This document shows positions 37,961 to 46,410 of a DNA stretch of 64,000 bases, piece after piece. Every line of letters begins with the position of its first letter. The stretch's first letter is position 1. The stretch is taken from contig NZ_JDTK01000004.1 in the NCBI RefSeq assembly GCF_000770925.1, positions 62,001-126,000 of the forward strand, written 5' to 3'. Origin of the DNA: Bifidobacterium ruminantium DSM 6489 (GTDB lineage Bacteria > Actinomycetota > Actinomycetes > Actinomycetales > Bifidobacteriaceae). The notes under the pieces were generated by a model that did no database searches, had not been told where the DNA came from, and saw only the letters and a program-made list of their open reading frames with translations. Position numbers and translations under genes: made by a program.

Positions 37961-39355
37961 TCAGTTCTCCTGATGCTGTGGGGCGGACAGGAAGTGCTCC
38001 TCGCTAGGCAGCACGGCATTGAGGATCACAGCCACCACGAATGACACCGCGATGCAGTTGGATGCGAAAATCGACTGGAACAGCGCAGGGAAATTGGCGA
38101 AGATGTCGCCGACCTGGGTGAAGCCGATGCCGATGGTCAGGCTCAGTGCCGCGATGGTGATGTTGCGCTGCGTGTATCCGGCCTCGGAAAACATCTGGAA
38201 ACCGGACAGGATGATGTTGCCGAACATCATGATGGTGCAACCGCCCAGCACAGCCTGCGGTAGGGAATTGAAAACCTCGGCGACGGCAGGGACGAAGCTG
38301 GCGATCACCAGAATCAGGCCACCGGAAAGAATCACTTTGCGGTTGACGACCTTGGTCATGGCGACCAGACCGATGTTCTGGGCGAACGAGGTGAGCGGAA
38401 GGCATCCGAACAGACCGGACACGGAGGAGATCAGACCATCGCCGGCGATCGCTCCAGCGGTCTCCTTGTCCGTGGGCTGACGGTCAAGACCGACCTTGGT
38501 GAGGGCCGCGGTGTCGCCAAGCACCTCAACGGAGGAAACCACATACAGCAGCGCGAAGGAGATGATCGCTCCCGGATCGAACTCAAGCTTGAACGGCATG
38601 AAATGCGGCACGGACACTACCTGCAGATTGGTGAAACCGGAGAAATCGACCTTGCCCATGACGATCGCGACCACATAGCCCACAACAAGTCCGAACAGCA
38701 CGGAAAGCTGCTTGGCGGTGCCCTTCATCAGCAGCTGGAACGCCAAGCACGCCACAAGCGAGATCAGACCGAGCGTCAGATTCTGCCAGCTGCCGAAGTC
38801 CTTGGCACCGGAACCTCCGCCGAAGCTGGTGGCGCCGACCGACAGCAGCGAGAAACCAATCGAGGTGACCACGATCGCCGAAACGATAGGCGGCACGAAT
38901 CGACGCCAATACTTTGCCGTCAGGCCAAGCACGACCTCCAGCAGACCGCCGAGCACCACGGCTCCGGCGACGGCGCCATAACCCTGATGCTGCGCGATCG
39001 ACATGGCGGCGGCGACATACGTGAAGGAGATGCCCGTGACCATGGGCAGACGGGAGCCGATCAGCCACACGCCATACAGCTGCAGGCATGTGCCCAAGCC
39101 CGCGACCAGCAGACCTGCCTGGATGATGGCGGCGGATTGCGCGGCATCCATCTTGGCGGCCGAGGCCACCAAGAAGATCGGCGCGAGATTCGCCACGAAC
39201 ATGGCCATGACATGCTGCAGGCCGAACGGAACGCCCTTCCAGAACGAGACCGGGGCGTCAAGGCTGCTGAGCGCCTCGAACGACACACCTTTCCCCGCCT
39301 TCTTGGTTTCTGTCTTCTTATCCTTGTCCTTTGCTGTTTTCTTCTCTTCGCTCAA
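37961..39355 (-). CDS. Xanthine/uracil permease family (NCS2) transporter
   Basis: A 464-residue NCS2 nucleobase transporter. After a lysine-rich cytosolic N-terminus, FGLQHVMAMFVANLAPIFLV opens the membrane domain with the conserved Gln-His of TM1. TM3 includes GSRLPMVTGISFTYVAAAM. In TM8, FALLYVVSSVEVLGDTAAL carries the conserved Glu, and GCLPLTSFAQNIGLVAMTKV after it is the NCS2 motif Q-N-x-G-x-x-x-x-T-x-V. About 12-14 helices are predicted. The downstream location of xpt's product pathway and the shared direction suggest xanthine as substrate. It follows xpt by 45 bases and probably forms an xpt-pbuX type salvage operon. Confidence 0.92.
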   Translation of the reverse strand: MSEEKKTAKDKDKKTETKKAGKGVSFEALSSLDAPVSFWKGVPFGLQHVMAMFVANLAPIFLVASAAKMDAAQSAAIIQAGLLVAGLGTCLQLYGVWLIGSRLPMVTGISFTYVAAAMSIAQHQGYGAVAGAVVLGGLLEVVLGLTAKYWRRFVPPIVSAIVVTSIGFSLLSVGATSFGGGSGAKDFGSWQNLTLGLISLVACLAFQLLMKGTAKQLSVLFGLVVGYVVAIVMGKVDFSGFTNLQVVSVPHFMPFKLEFDPGAIISFALLYVVSSVEVLGDTAALTKVGLDRQPTDKETAGAIAGDGLISSVSGLFGCLPLTSFAQNIGLVAMTKVVNRKVILSGGLILVIASFVPAVAEVFNSLPQAVLGGCTIMMFGNIILSGFQMFSEAGYTQRNITIAALSLTIGIGFTQVGDIFANFPALFQSIFASNCIAVSFVVAVILNAVLPSEEHFLSAPQHQEN

Positions 39356-39400
39356 CTGTTACATCCTCTCTCTTATGGTCGTTTGAGCGTCCGATGGAGG

Positions 39401-39982
39401 TCAGGAGCGGAACACGATGGAACCGTTCTCCGGATCCATCGATTCCACAATCGCCAGGGAATCGACGTCGTATCCCGCTTCGCGCAGATGGTCGCCACCC
39501 CCCTGGAAGCCTTTCTCCACCGCGATGCCGATGCCCTCCACCGTGGCGCCGGCCTTATGGCACAGTTCAATCAAACCTTGCAATGCCTTACCGTTGGCGA
39601 GGAAGTCGTCGATCAGCAGCACATGGTCGCCCTCGTTGAGATAACGCTTGGATACGATGACGGGGAATTCCTTCTGCTTGGTGAAGGAATAGACGGTGGT
39701 CGTGTACTGGTCGCCATCAAGGTTGATCGACTGCGCCTTCTTTGCGAACACCACCGGGACATTTCCGAAATAACGGGCCGCAACGCAGGCGATGCCGATA
39801 CCGGAAGCTTCGATGGTCAGGATTTTGTCGATGTTCTTTCCTTTGAAATGCTCGGCCCAGGCGGCTCCCATATGGTCGAACAGCTCGACATCGCACTGAT
39901 GGTTGAGGAACGCGTCCACTTTCAGCACATTGCCGGGCTTGACGGTACCTTGTTGCGCAATGCGCTCTTCAAGTTCCTTCAT
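39401..39982 (-). CDS. xpt: Xanthine phosphoribosyltransferase
   Basis: A 193-residue type I phosphoribosyltransferase converting xanthine and PRPP to XMP. It begins [29 protein letters not shown], diagnostic of Gram-positive Xpt, with [10 protein letters not shown] in the core, FAKKAQS and the PRPP loop [17 protein letters not shown]. The ATG at 39982 follows TAAGGGGTTTC; the upstream frame to 40066 has no similarity to the family. It is transcribed ahead of the NCS2 permease and divergently from pcrA. XMP feeds guaA, encoded elsewhere in the window. The leader was examined for a purine riboswitch and none was recognised. Confidence 0.94.
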   Translation of the reverse strand: MKELEERIAQQGTVKPGNVLKVDAFLNHQCDVELFDHMGAAWAEHFKGKNIDKILTIEASGIGIACVAARYFGNVPVVFAKKAQSINLDGDQYTTTVYSFTKQKEFPVIVSKRYLNEGDHVLLIDDFLANGKALQGLIELCHKAGATVEGIGIAVEKGFQGGGDHLREAGYDVDSLAIVESMDPENGSIVFRS

Positions 39983-40176
39983 GAAACCCCTTAGTAATAG
40001 GTAGTGTCCGCCGTGAGAAGACGGCGTGGAATGGCATACGGCGAACCGTATATAGGAGTTCAGCATACGCGCCTCAATTGACCGTGCGAGTCGTGTCCGC
40101 TGACCTGCTCATATGATAGATATGAATCCTACGAACAAATGTTTGAATGTGAGCGCGTGGAAGAAAAGAGGAATCA

Positions 40177-42828
40177 GTGGAACAGAGCATGGGTCCCGCG
40201 ATGTGCGATCCGCGGAGCCTGATAGAGGGACTCAACCCCCAACAGGAAGAAGCGGTGAAATACTACGGCCAGGCATTGCTCATCGGTGCCGGCGCAGGCT
40301 CAGGCAAGACCCGTGTGCTGACACGTCGCATCGCATGGCTGCTGGCGCATGGCTTCTGGGCAAGCAGCATCCTCGCCATCACCTTCACCAACAAGGCGGC
40401 CGCGGAAATGCGTGAACGTCTCGTGACTTTGGTCGGGCCGGAAGCCGAACATATGTGGATCTCCACCTTCCACTCCGCCTGCGTACGCATCCTACGCCGC
40501 GACGGCAAGGAAATCGGCCTTAAATCGGGCTTCTCGATTTACGACACCGCGGACAGCGAGCGACTGGTCAAACTGATCGCAGCCGACCTGAACATCGATA
40601 CGAAGCGGTATACGCCACGCATGCTGCTGGGCAAGATATCCGACTGCAAGAACGCGTTGGTTTCCTGGAAAGACCAGCTGAAAAAAGCGAACTGCGATTA
40701 CATCCCGGGACAGCGCGGATACCAGGTGAGCGCCGGCGACGTCGACGAACTGGTCGCCGTCGTCTACGCCGAATACCAGCATCGTCTGGCGCTCGCCAAC
40801 GCAGTCGACTTCGACGATTTGATCATGCGCACCGTGGAATTGCTCCAAACCTGCCCACAGGTGAGCGAATACTATCGGCACAGGTTCCGTTACATCTTCG
40901 TGGACGAGTATCAAGACACCAACCATGCCCAATATGTGCTCGTACGTGAATTGTCCGGCATCGATTCGGACGAACAGCCCGACCCGCAGGCGAGGGGAGC
41001 GGGCCGTGTGGGACCGAGCTGGATTACCGTGGTGGGTGATTCCGACCAATCCATCTACGCGTTCCGAGGTGCGGACATCCGTAACATCCAAGACTTCGAA
41101 CAGGATTTCCCGAACGCCAAAACCATCATGCTCGAACAGAACTACCGTTCGACGCAGACCATCCTCGACGCGGCGAACGCGGTGATCGCGAAAAACGAAA
41201 ACCGCAAGCCGAAGAAACTGTGGACGGCGCTTGGTCAAGGCGACAAAATCGTCGGCTATGCCGCCGACAACGCACAGCAGGAAGCCGGATGGATAGCGAA
41301 CGAAATCGCACGAATCCACACCGAGGAAGACGTCGCTTACCGTGACATCGCCATCATGTACCGAGCCAACGCGCAGTCACGTTCGCTGGAAGAGGCCATG
41401 ATTAACGCCAATCTGCCGTATCAGCTGGTCGGCGGCACCAAATTCTATGAACGTAGGGAAGTCAAGGACGCCATCGCGTATTTGCAGGCCATCGTGAATC
41501 CCGCGGATAATGTGAACGTGCGGCGTATCCTCAATGTGCCTAAACGAGGACTCGGCGCACGCGCGGAGGGATTGGTGGCCGGCTACGCGGACGCGCATGG
41601 CCTCACGTTCTTCGAATCCATTGAACAGATGGACCAGATTGAAGGCATGACAGGCCGTACCACCAAACCGTTGGGCGCATTCCGTGATCTGATGCACGAG
41701 CTGGCCGATTTCGCCAAGGAACATGATTCGAAACCATCCGAAGTGGTGGCCGAAGTACTGGACAAAAGCGGTCTTCTGGAGGAATTGCAACGTTCCGAGG
41801 ATCCGCAGGATGCTTCGCGTGTGGACAATCTTTCCCAGTTGCAGTCCGTGGCCGCCGAATTCGAGCAGAACACGCCGGATGCCACGTTGGCCGGTTTCCT
41901 GGAGACCACGGCATTGGTCGCCGACTCGGATCAGTTGCCGGGAGAGGGCGAGGATTCCGGCAAGGTCACGATGATGACCTTGCATACGGCCAAAGGTTTG
42001 GAATATCCGTATGTGTTTCTTACGGGTATGGAACAGGGTACGTTCCCGCACCAGCGTGCCATGGAGGACACCAGCGAGCTGTCCGAGGAGCGTCGTCTGG
42101 CATACGTGGGCATCACCCGTGCGAAGCGTCGGCTGTATGTGACCCGTGCGGCGGTGCGTGCCCAATGGGGGCAGGCCAATGACATGATGCCCAGCCAGTT
42201 CCTGGATGAGATTCCGGATGAACTCATCGATTGGAAACGTCGTGAGGCCGGTGTGGAGCGCATGCGCGCCAGCTGGGGAGATGACGACGAGTTCGGCGGG
42301 TGGGACGATGATGACGATTTCGGATCCACTTCCTTCGGCGGATCGATGTACGGATCGTCGACATACGGTTCCTCATCGTATGGTTCTGGTTCTCGCGGAT
42401 CGCATCCCACTTATGGGTCGTCTCATGGATCGCACAGCTCGTATGGTTCCGGACGGTCCTCCTACGGCTCGGGAAGCCGCCGTTTCTCTGGCGGATCGCA
42501 CTCTGGCTCGTCCTCATACGGTTCGTATGGCTCATCCCGGTCGTCATACGGCTCCGGCAAGCCCTCCGGCAAATCCGGTAAGGTCACCACGCGCCGCGCC
42601 AAGCCAAAGGATCTGACGAAATCGGCTCCGGCAAGTTCGTTGGACGGCAACAACGGATTGAGCATCTCGGATTTCCAGATAGGCGACAGAATCACCCATG
42701 ACCATTACGGTTTGGGAAAGGTCATCGAAACGCAGGACAAGGGCGCGAATTCGGTGATCACCGTCGATTTCGGCACGGATGGCGTCAAACGATTGCTGCT
42801 TCGTGTGGCGCCTATTGAAAAGCTCTGA
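40177..42828 (+). CDS. pcrA: ATP-dependent DNA helicase PcrA/UvrD with a Ser-Gly-Tyr repeat region
   Basis: An 883-residue superfamily 1A 3'-5' helicase for repair and replication-conflict resolution. Motifs: Q-motif GLNPQQEEAV, Walker A IGAGAGSGKTRVLTRRIAWL, Ia ITFTNKAAAEMRER, II FVDEYQDTN, III VVGDSDQSIYAFRGA, IV LEQNYRSTQTIL, V MTLHTAKGLEYPYVFLTGMEQG and VI RRLAYVGITRAKRRLYVT. Residues about 712-805 are an unusual low-complexity region with nine YGS units in Ser/Gly/Arg/His sequence, preceded by an acidic patch (DDDEFGGWDDDDDF). The protein ends with the PcrA-type Tudor domain that contacts RNA polymerase (FQIGDRITHDHYGLGKVIE). The start is GTG with AAGAGGAATC upstream. Confidence 0.95.
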   Translation: MEQSMGPAMCDPRSLIEGLNPQQEEAVKYYGQALLIGAGAGSGKTRVLTRRIAWLLAHGFWASSILAITFTNKAAAEMRERLVTLVGPEAEHMWISTFHSACVRILRRDGKEIGLKSGFSIYDTADSERLVKLIAADLNIDTKRYTPRMLLGKISDCKNALVSWKDQLKKANCDYIPGQRGYQVSAGDVDELVAVVYAEYQHRLALANAVDFDDLIMRTVELLQTCPQVSEYYRHRFRYIFVDEYQDTNHAQYVLVRELSGIDSDEQPDPQARGAGRVGPSWITVVGDSDQSIYAFRGADIRNIQDFEQDFPNAKTIMLEQNYRSTQTILDAANAVIAKNENRKPKKLWTALGQGDKIVGYAADNAQQEAGWIANEIARIHTEEDVAYRDIAIMYRANAQSRSLEEAMINANLPYQLVGGTKFYERREVKDAIAYLQAIVNPADNVNVRRILNVPKRGLGARAEGLVAGYADAHGLTFFESIEQMDQIEGMTGRTTKPLGAFRDLMHELADFAKEHDSKPSEVVAEVLDKSGLLEELQRSEDPQDASRVDNLSQLQSVAAEFEQNTPDATLAGFLETTALVADSDQLPGEGEDSGKVTMMTLHTAKGLEYPYVFLTGMEQGTFPHQRAMEDTSELSEERRLAYVGITRAKRRLYVTRAAVRAQWGQANDMMPSQFLDEIPDELIDWKRREAGVERMRASWGDDDEFGGWDDDDDFGSTSFGGSMYGSSTYGSSSYGSGSRGSHPTYGSSHGSHSSYGSGRSSYGSGSRRFSGGSHSGSSSYGSYGSSRSSYGSGKPSGKSGKVTTRRAKPKDLTKSAPASSLDGNNGLSISDFQIGDRITHDHYGLGKVIETQDKGANSVITVDFGTDGVKRLLLRVAPIEKL

Positions 42829-42963
42829 CGGCTTTTCCAATAGGCGTCCTTCGTGGCGGCGCCGTTGTGGGCTCATAACACGGATTGAGTGAAAAAACAA
42901 GTCTTTTCTTTCGGAGCATTTGTTGCGATAATCGGCGATGTTTGCTTTTCGAGAGGAAGAACC

Positions 42964-43362
42964 ATGCCAAGAAAACTGTTCGCCGCGATATCTCAGATTG
43001 TTCTGGGCGCGCTGATTGTCATCGCCCCGCAGACCTTCGCGCATGTGTGTGCCGTCAAAGACATGCCCATGGCATGCCACTACACCGCTCGGGTCGCTCT
43101 GGGACTGGGCGTCGTCATCGCATTGCTGGCAATAATCGGATTTTTCGCGCCAAGCCGGGTCAGGGCCGGATTGGATATCGCCAATGCCGTGCTGGGCGTG
43201 CTTGTCGTTCTGGTGCCGACCATGCTGGTAGGCGTATGCAGAGGCTCCATGATGCATTGCCATATGGTGACGATGCCGACGCTTATCGTATTGGGCGTGC
43301 TGCTGGCGGTGCTCGCAGCAGTCGCCGCATATCTCGATCTCAAGCCGGCAAAGCGTGGCTGA
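42964..43362 (+). CDS. DUF4418-family membrane protein with paired Cys/His/Met clusters
   Basis: A 132-residue protein with four predicted helices (about residues 8-26, 44-62, 70-90 and 103-125). Two polar clusters follow TM1 and TM3 and so should face the same side of the membrane: His27, Cys29, Met34, Met36, Cys38 and His39, then Cys92, Met96, Met97, His98, Cys99, His100, Met101 and Met104. This matches DUF4418, a family with no known function. The clusters could bind copper or another soft metal, or form disulfides; that is inference. GAGAGGAAGAACC precedes ATG 42964, so I prefer it to the GTG at 42889. It overlaps the next permease gene by 8 bases, implying one system. Confidence 0.78.
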   Translation: MPRKLFAAISQIVLGALIVIAPQTFAHVCAVKDMPMACHYTARVALGLGVVIALLAIIGFFAPSRVRAGLDIANAVLGVLVVLVPTMLVGVCRGSMMHCHMVTMPTLIVLGVLLAVLAAVAAYLDLKPAKRG

Positions 43363-44575
43363 CGTGCCGCATATCACCCTTGCGAAACTACCGCTGGCCA
43401 ATCTGCGTCGCAAACCATTCCGCACTTCGGCGCTTGTCATTGTGGTCGTCATGCTCACTGTGGCGTTCTATGGAGGCGCGCTGCTTTCCATGAACCTGAA
43501 CAACGGGTTGAACAGCATGCGGGAACGTATGGGCGCCGATCTGATGGTCACGCCGCAGAACACCGAGACCAAGGCGGAGGCCCTGCTTACGGGGAACGCT
43601 TCGAGCACGTTCTATTTCACCAATGACATCGGTGCTGAAGTCGCCAAGGCGGATGGCGTCTCCAAGAGCACGGTGCAGACGTACATTTCCTCGCTGGCGG
43701 CTGCCTGCTGCGACGAGAAAGTGCAGATCATCGGTTTCAACCCCGACACCGATTTCGTCATCACTCCCTGGATGGCTTCGCAGATCGATGGCACGCTCCG
43801 TCGGGGCCAGGTCGTCGCGGGATCCGGCATCAACGTGTCGACTGAAGGCACCGTCAAACTGTACGGGCATGAGTTTCCCGTGGCCGCGCAACTGGCCGAC
43901 ACCGGAACGTCGTTGGACAACTCCGTATTCGTGAATATGGACACGGTACCGGACATCATCTCCTACTCCGCCCGGACCGGACATGCGGCGATTCCTGAGA
44001 AATACGCAGGTAAGGCCGTGTCCGCCGTGCTTGTCAAGGTCAGGGATGGATATCCCGCCCGGCAGGTGGCCGCCAACATCGCCAAGGCCACGGGAATCAC
44101 AAGCCTGGGTTACGTGTATCCGGGAGGCATCACTGCGACCACTAAGGCGGATCTCAAAGCGATCATCCGCTATGCCGCCGTATTTGTGGTGGTGTTCTGG
44201 GCCATGGGTCTGATTGTGATGCTGGCCGTGTTCTCGTCATCCATGAACGAGCGCAAGCGCGAGTTCGCCGCGTACCGCATCCTTGGAGCAACCCGCGCGA
44301 CACTGGTGGGCATCATCGTCAAGGAATCGGCGATCATCGGCGTCCTCGGAGGATTGATTGGCATATCCTGCGCGTCACTGGCGGTGCTCCCATTCAACGG
44401 CCTGATTGCCGAAGAGCTGCAATTGCCCTATCTGCAGATAGGAGTCGGCAAGGTGCTGGTGCTGACGGCCGTCAGTCTGCTGTTCGCGGTGGCCACCGGC
44501 CTGATCGCCGTTATCGCCACCGCTGTGCGCCTATCCGCTCCACAGACCTATCTGACGTTGAGGGAGGGGGAATGA
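43355..44575 (+). CDS. FtsX/MacB-like ABC transporter permease
   Basis: A 406-residue permease with one N-terminal helix (about residues 24-47), an extracytoplasmic domain of about 220 residues, and three C-terminal helices around residues 270-395. The segment AVFSSSMNERKREFAAYRILGATRATLVGIIVKES is the FtsX-family coupling region. The extracytoplasmic domain contains an adjacent cysteine pair, Cys118-Cys119 (AAACCDEKVQIIGF). Start is GTG 43355, overlapping the DUF4418 stop; its own stop overlaps the ATPase start (ATGATG). Type VII (MacB-like) ABC systems often use mechanotransmission rather than transport through a pore. The substrate is unknown. Confidence 0.85.
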   Translation: MADVPHITLAKLPLANLRRKPFRTSALVIVVVMLTVAFYGGALLSMNLNNGLNSMRERMGADLMVTPQNTETKAEALLTGNASSTFYFTNDIGAEVAKADGVSKSTVQTYISSLAAACCDEKVQIIGFNPDTDFVITPWMASQIDGTLRRGQVVAGSGINVSTEGTVKLYGHEFPVAAQLADTGTSLDNSVFVNMDTVPDIISYSARTGHAAIPEKYAGKAVSAVLVKVRDGYPARQVAANIAKATGITSLGYVYPGGITATTKADLKAIIRYAAVFVVVFWAMGLIVMLAVFSSSMNERKREFAAYRILGATRATLVGIIVKESAIIGVLGGLIGISCASLAVLPFNGLIAEELQLPYLQIGVGKVLVLTAVSLLFAVATGLIAVIATAVRLSAPQTYLTLREGE

Positions 44576-45366
44576 TGGCGGAAGAGAGCATTTTGGAGAT
44601 TCGTGGGCTTACTCGCGAATTCGTGCGTCGGGGTGCGTCCTTCCCTGCGGTGGACGATGTGAGCCTCACGCTCGGTCCGGGCGAATTCTCGGCGATCGTC
44701 GGCAGATCTGGCAACGGCAAAAGCACGCTGCTCAACCTCATCACCGGATTGCTGAAACCTTCGGCTGGTTCGATCATTCTGGATGGCAGCGACGTGTCCG
44801 CTTCGGACGACAGACGGATGTCGGATTTGCGCAACCGCACCATCGGATTCGTCACGCAGATCCATACGTTGCTACCGAATCTCACAGCCATCGACAATGT
44901 GATTCTTCCCGCGGTGCTGCGCAGCGGTCCGTGGAGGGAGAAAGCCATCGTGGATGAGAGTCGGGCGACGGAACTTGTTGTGGACAGTGGACTTCCCGAT
45001 GTCATCCAGCCGGCTTCCGCACGGATGTTGTCCGCGCCGCAGTCCGACCATATGGTGCGGCGCGCGCAGATGTTATTGGATCAGGTGCTGGTAGGCGATC
45101 TCGCCTTTTGCTACCCGAAGGAGCTTTCCGGCGGCGAGATGCGGAGAGTCTCCATCGCCCGGGCATTGATGAACGAGCCGAAACTACTGATTGCCGATGA
45201 GCCTACGGGAGACTTGGACGCGGAAAACACTGCTGTGGTCATGCGATTGCTACGTCGTGTTGCGGATGATGGAACCGCGGTACTGATGGTCACCCACGAT
45301 CCGGATGCGCTCGAATACGCGGATCGCACCTACCGCATGGATAGAGGGAGACTGACGCTGATCTGA
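44572..45366 (+). CDS. ABC transporter ATP-binding protein (LolD/MacB type) with an internal insertion
   Basis: A 264-residue ATPase paired with the preceding FtsX-like permease. Walker A is VGRSGNGKSTLLNLI, the Q-loop FVTQIHTLLPNLTAIDNVILP, the signature LSGGEMRRVSIARAL, Walker B LLIADEPTGDLD and the switch His VTHDPDALEYAD. Between Q-loop and signature there are about 35 extra residues (from about 124 to 160) compared with LolD/MacB proteins. The insertion looks like a partial duplication of the helix before the signature (RATELVVDSGLPDVI and RRAQMLLDQVLVGDLAF). The gene overlaps the permease by 4 bases. With DUF4418 it completes a three-gene unit. Confidence 0.88.
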   Translation: MMAEESILEIRGLTREFVRRGASFPAVDDVSLTLGPGEFSAIVGRSGNGKSTLLNLITGLLKPSAGSIILDGSDVSASDDRRMSDLRNRTIGFVTQIHTLLPNLTAIDNVILPAVLRSGPWREKAIVDESRATELVVDSGLPDVIQPASARMLSAPQSDHMVRRAQMLLDQVLVGDLAFCYPKELSGGEMRRVSIARALMNEPKLLIADEPTGDLDAENTAVVMRLLRRVADDGTAVLMVTHDPDALEYADRTYRMDRGRLTLI

Positions 45367-45636
45367 TGGTCGTGACATGCTGATGAGGACCGGGTCGACG
45401 CGTCTCGTCCGTCCCCCATGTGTATGATTAGCGATTGGTGTGCGCCTGAAAAGGATGCGCACCGTCTGGAGTCTTAGCCCGTCAGTGGGTCGGCGGCCAA
45501 TCATGATGCCTGTCATCATGGGTCAAGCCGTTCGTGCATGTCACGAAGAAGCACTGGAGAGGCTGGCTCAGCGTGTGCCGGACAGCCGGCATGCGTTCCG
45601 TTCAGACAACGACAGAACAAACAAAGGATTAAACCA

Positions 45637-46263
45637 ATGACGAACGTTCAGCGTTCTCGCCGTCAGGTGCGCCTTTCCCGCGCCCTCGGCATCGCTCTGA
45701 CCCCCAAGGCTCAGCGTATTTTTGAAAAGCGTCCGTATGCTCCTGGTGAGCACGGCCGCACCCGTCGTCGCACCGAATCCGATTACGCGGTGCGTCTGCG
45801 TGAGAAGCAGCGTCTTCGCGCCCAGTACGGCATCTCCGAGAAGCAGCTTCGCGCCGCTTACGAGAAGGGCACCCATACCGCCGGTCAGACCGGCAACGCC
45901 ATGCTGACTGATCTCGAGACCCGTCTCGATGCTCTGGTTCTGCGCGCAGGCTTCGCCCGCACCACTGCCCAGGCCCGTCAGTTCGTGGTGCATCGCCATA
46001 TCCTCGTCGATGGCAACATCGTCGATCGTCCGTCCTACCGCGTCAAGCCGGGCCAGACCATCCAGGTCAAGGCCAAGAGCCAGACCATGGTTCCGTTCCA
46101 GGCCGCTGCCGAAGGCGTGCACCGTGACGTGCTGCCGGCGGTTCCGGGTTATCTGGACGTCAACCTGCCTTCCCTGAAGGCCACTCTGACCCGCAAGCCC
46201 GAGGCCGAAGAAATCCCGGTGCAGGTCAACATCCAGTACGTGGTCGAATTCTACGCCCGCTGA
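45637..46263 (+). CDS. rpsD: Small ribosomal subunit protein uS4
   Basis: A 208-residue S4. It starts MTNVQRSRRQVRLSRALGIALTPKAQRIFEKRPYAPGEHGRTRRR and lacks the cysteine zinc-binding N-terminus found in some S4 proteins. The S4 RNA-binding domain is LETRLDALVLRAGFARTTAQARQFVVHRHILVDGNIVDRPSYRVKPGQ. It nucleates 30S assembly on 16S rRNA. AAAGGATTAAACC precedes ATG 45637; the frame is open from 45538 without support. The 270 bases upstream hold no gene; TATGAT at 45423-45428 may be a -10, leaving a leader of about 200 bases. As in other actinobacteria it is apart from the alpha operon. Two inverted repeats follow. Confidence 0.97.
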   Translation: MTNVQRSRRQVRLSRALGIALTPKAQRIFEKRPYAPGEHGRTRRRTESDYAVRLREKQRLRAQYGISEKQLRAAYEKGTHTAGQTGNAMLTDLETRLDALVLRAGFARTTAQARQFVVHRHILVDGNIVDRPSYRVKPGQTIQVKAKSQTMVPFQAAAEGVHRDVLPAVPGYLDVNLPSLKATLTRKPEAEEIPVQVNIQYVVEFYAR

Positions 46264-46312
46264 TCTGGAACAACATACTGTAAAAACATACAGTTTAAGG
46301 ACATACAGCGTG

Positions 46313-46350
46313 AGCCTCGCAGCCGTCATGGTTGCGAGGCTTCTCGCTTT
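46313..46350 (+). terminator. Terminator after rpsD
   Basis: AGCCTCGCAGCC (46313-46324) pairs with GGTTGCGAGGCT (46330-46341) with one G-T pair, around loop GTCAT, followed by TCTCGCTTT. Upstream, ACATACTG/ACATACAG occurs three times between 46273 and 46308. Confidence 0.8.
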
Positions 46351-46397
46351 GTACGGGTCCTTTTCCGGCCGGCATGTCGTTTGGCCGATTACATAGG

Positions 46398-46403
46398 TAC
46401 CAT
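46398..46403 (+). promoter_or_regulatory. Candidate -10 box of a leaderless promoter for the histidine phosphatase gene
   Basis: TACCAT ends 7 bases before the ATG at 46411, again as TACCATGG. An alternative ATG at 46402 is in frame but overlaps the box. No ribosome site is visible. Confidence 0.35.
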
Positions 46404-46410
46404 GGAAGTC

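Noticed and set aside
39983-40176. Possible purine riboswitch before xpt
   Set aside because: Xpt-permease operons in Firmicutes often have one, but the leader here shows no three-way junction with the conserved core; only a small CGCCGTC/ACGGCG hairpin is present.
40113-40415. A 100-codon open frame starting at TATGATAGATATG before pcrA
   Set aside because: Most of it overlaps pcrA in another frame and its sequence is not protein-like; pcrA has its own ribosome site and GTG start.
42319-42590. Repetitive DNA in pcrA considered as a CRISPR-like or satellite repeat
   Set aside because: Repeat units are short, irregular and in frame, so they are better explained as a low-complexity protein segment.
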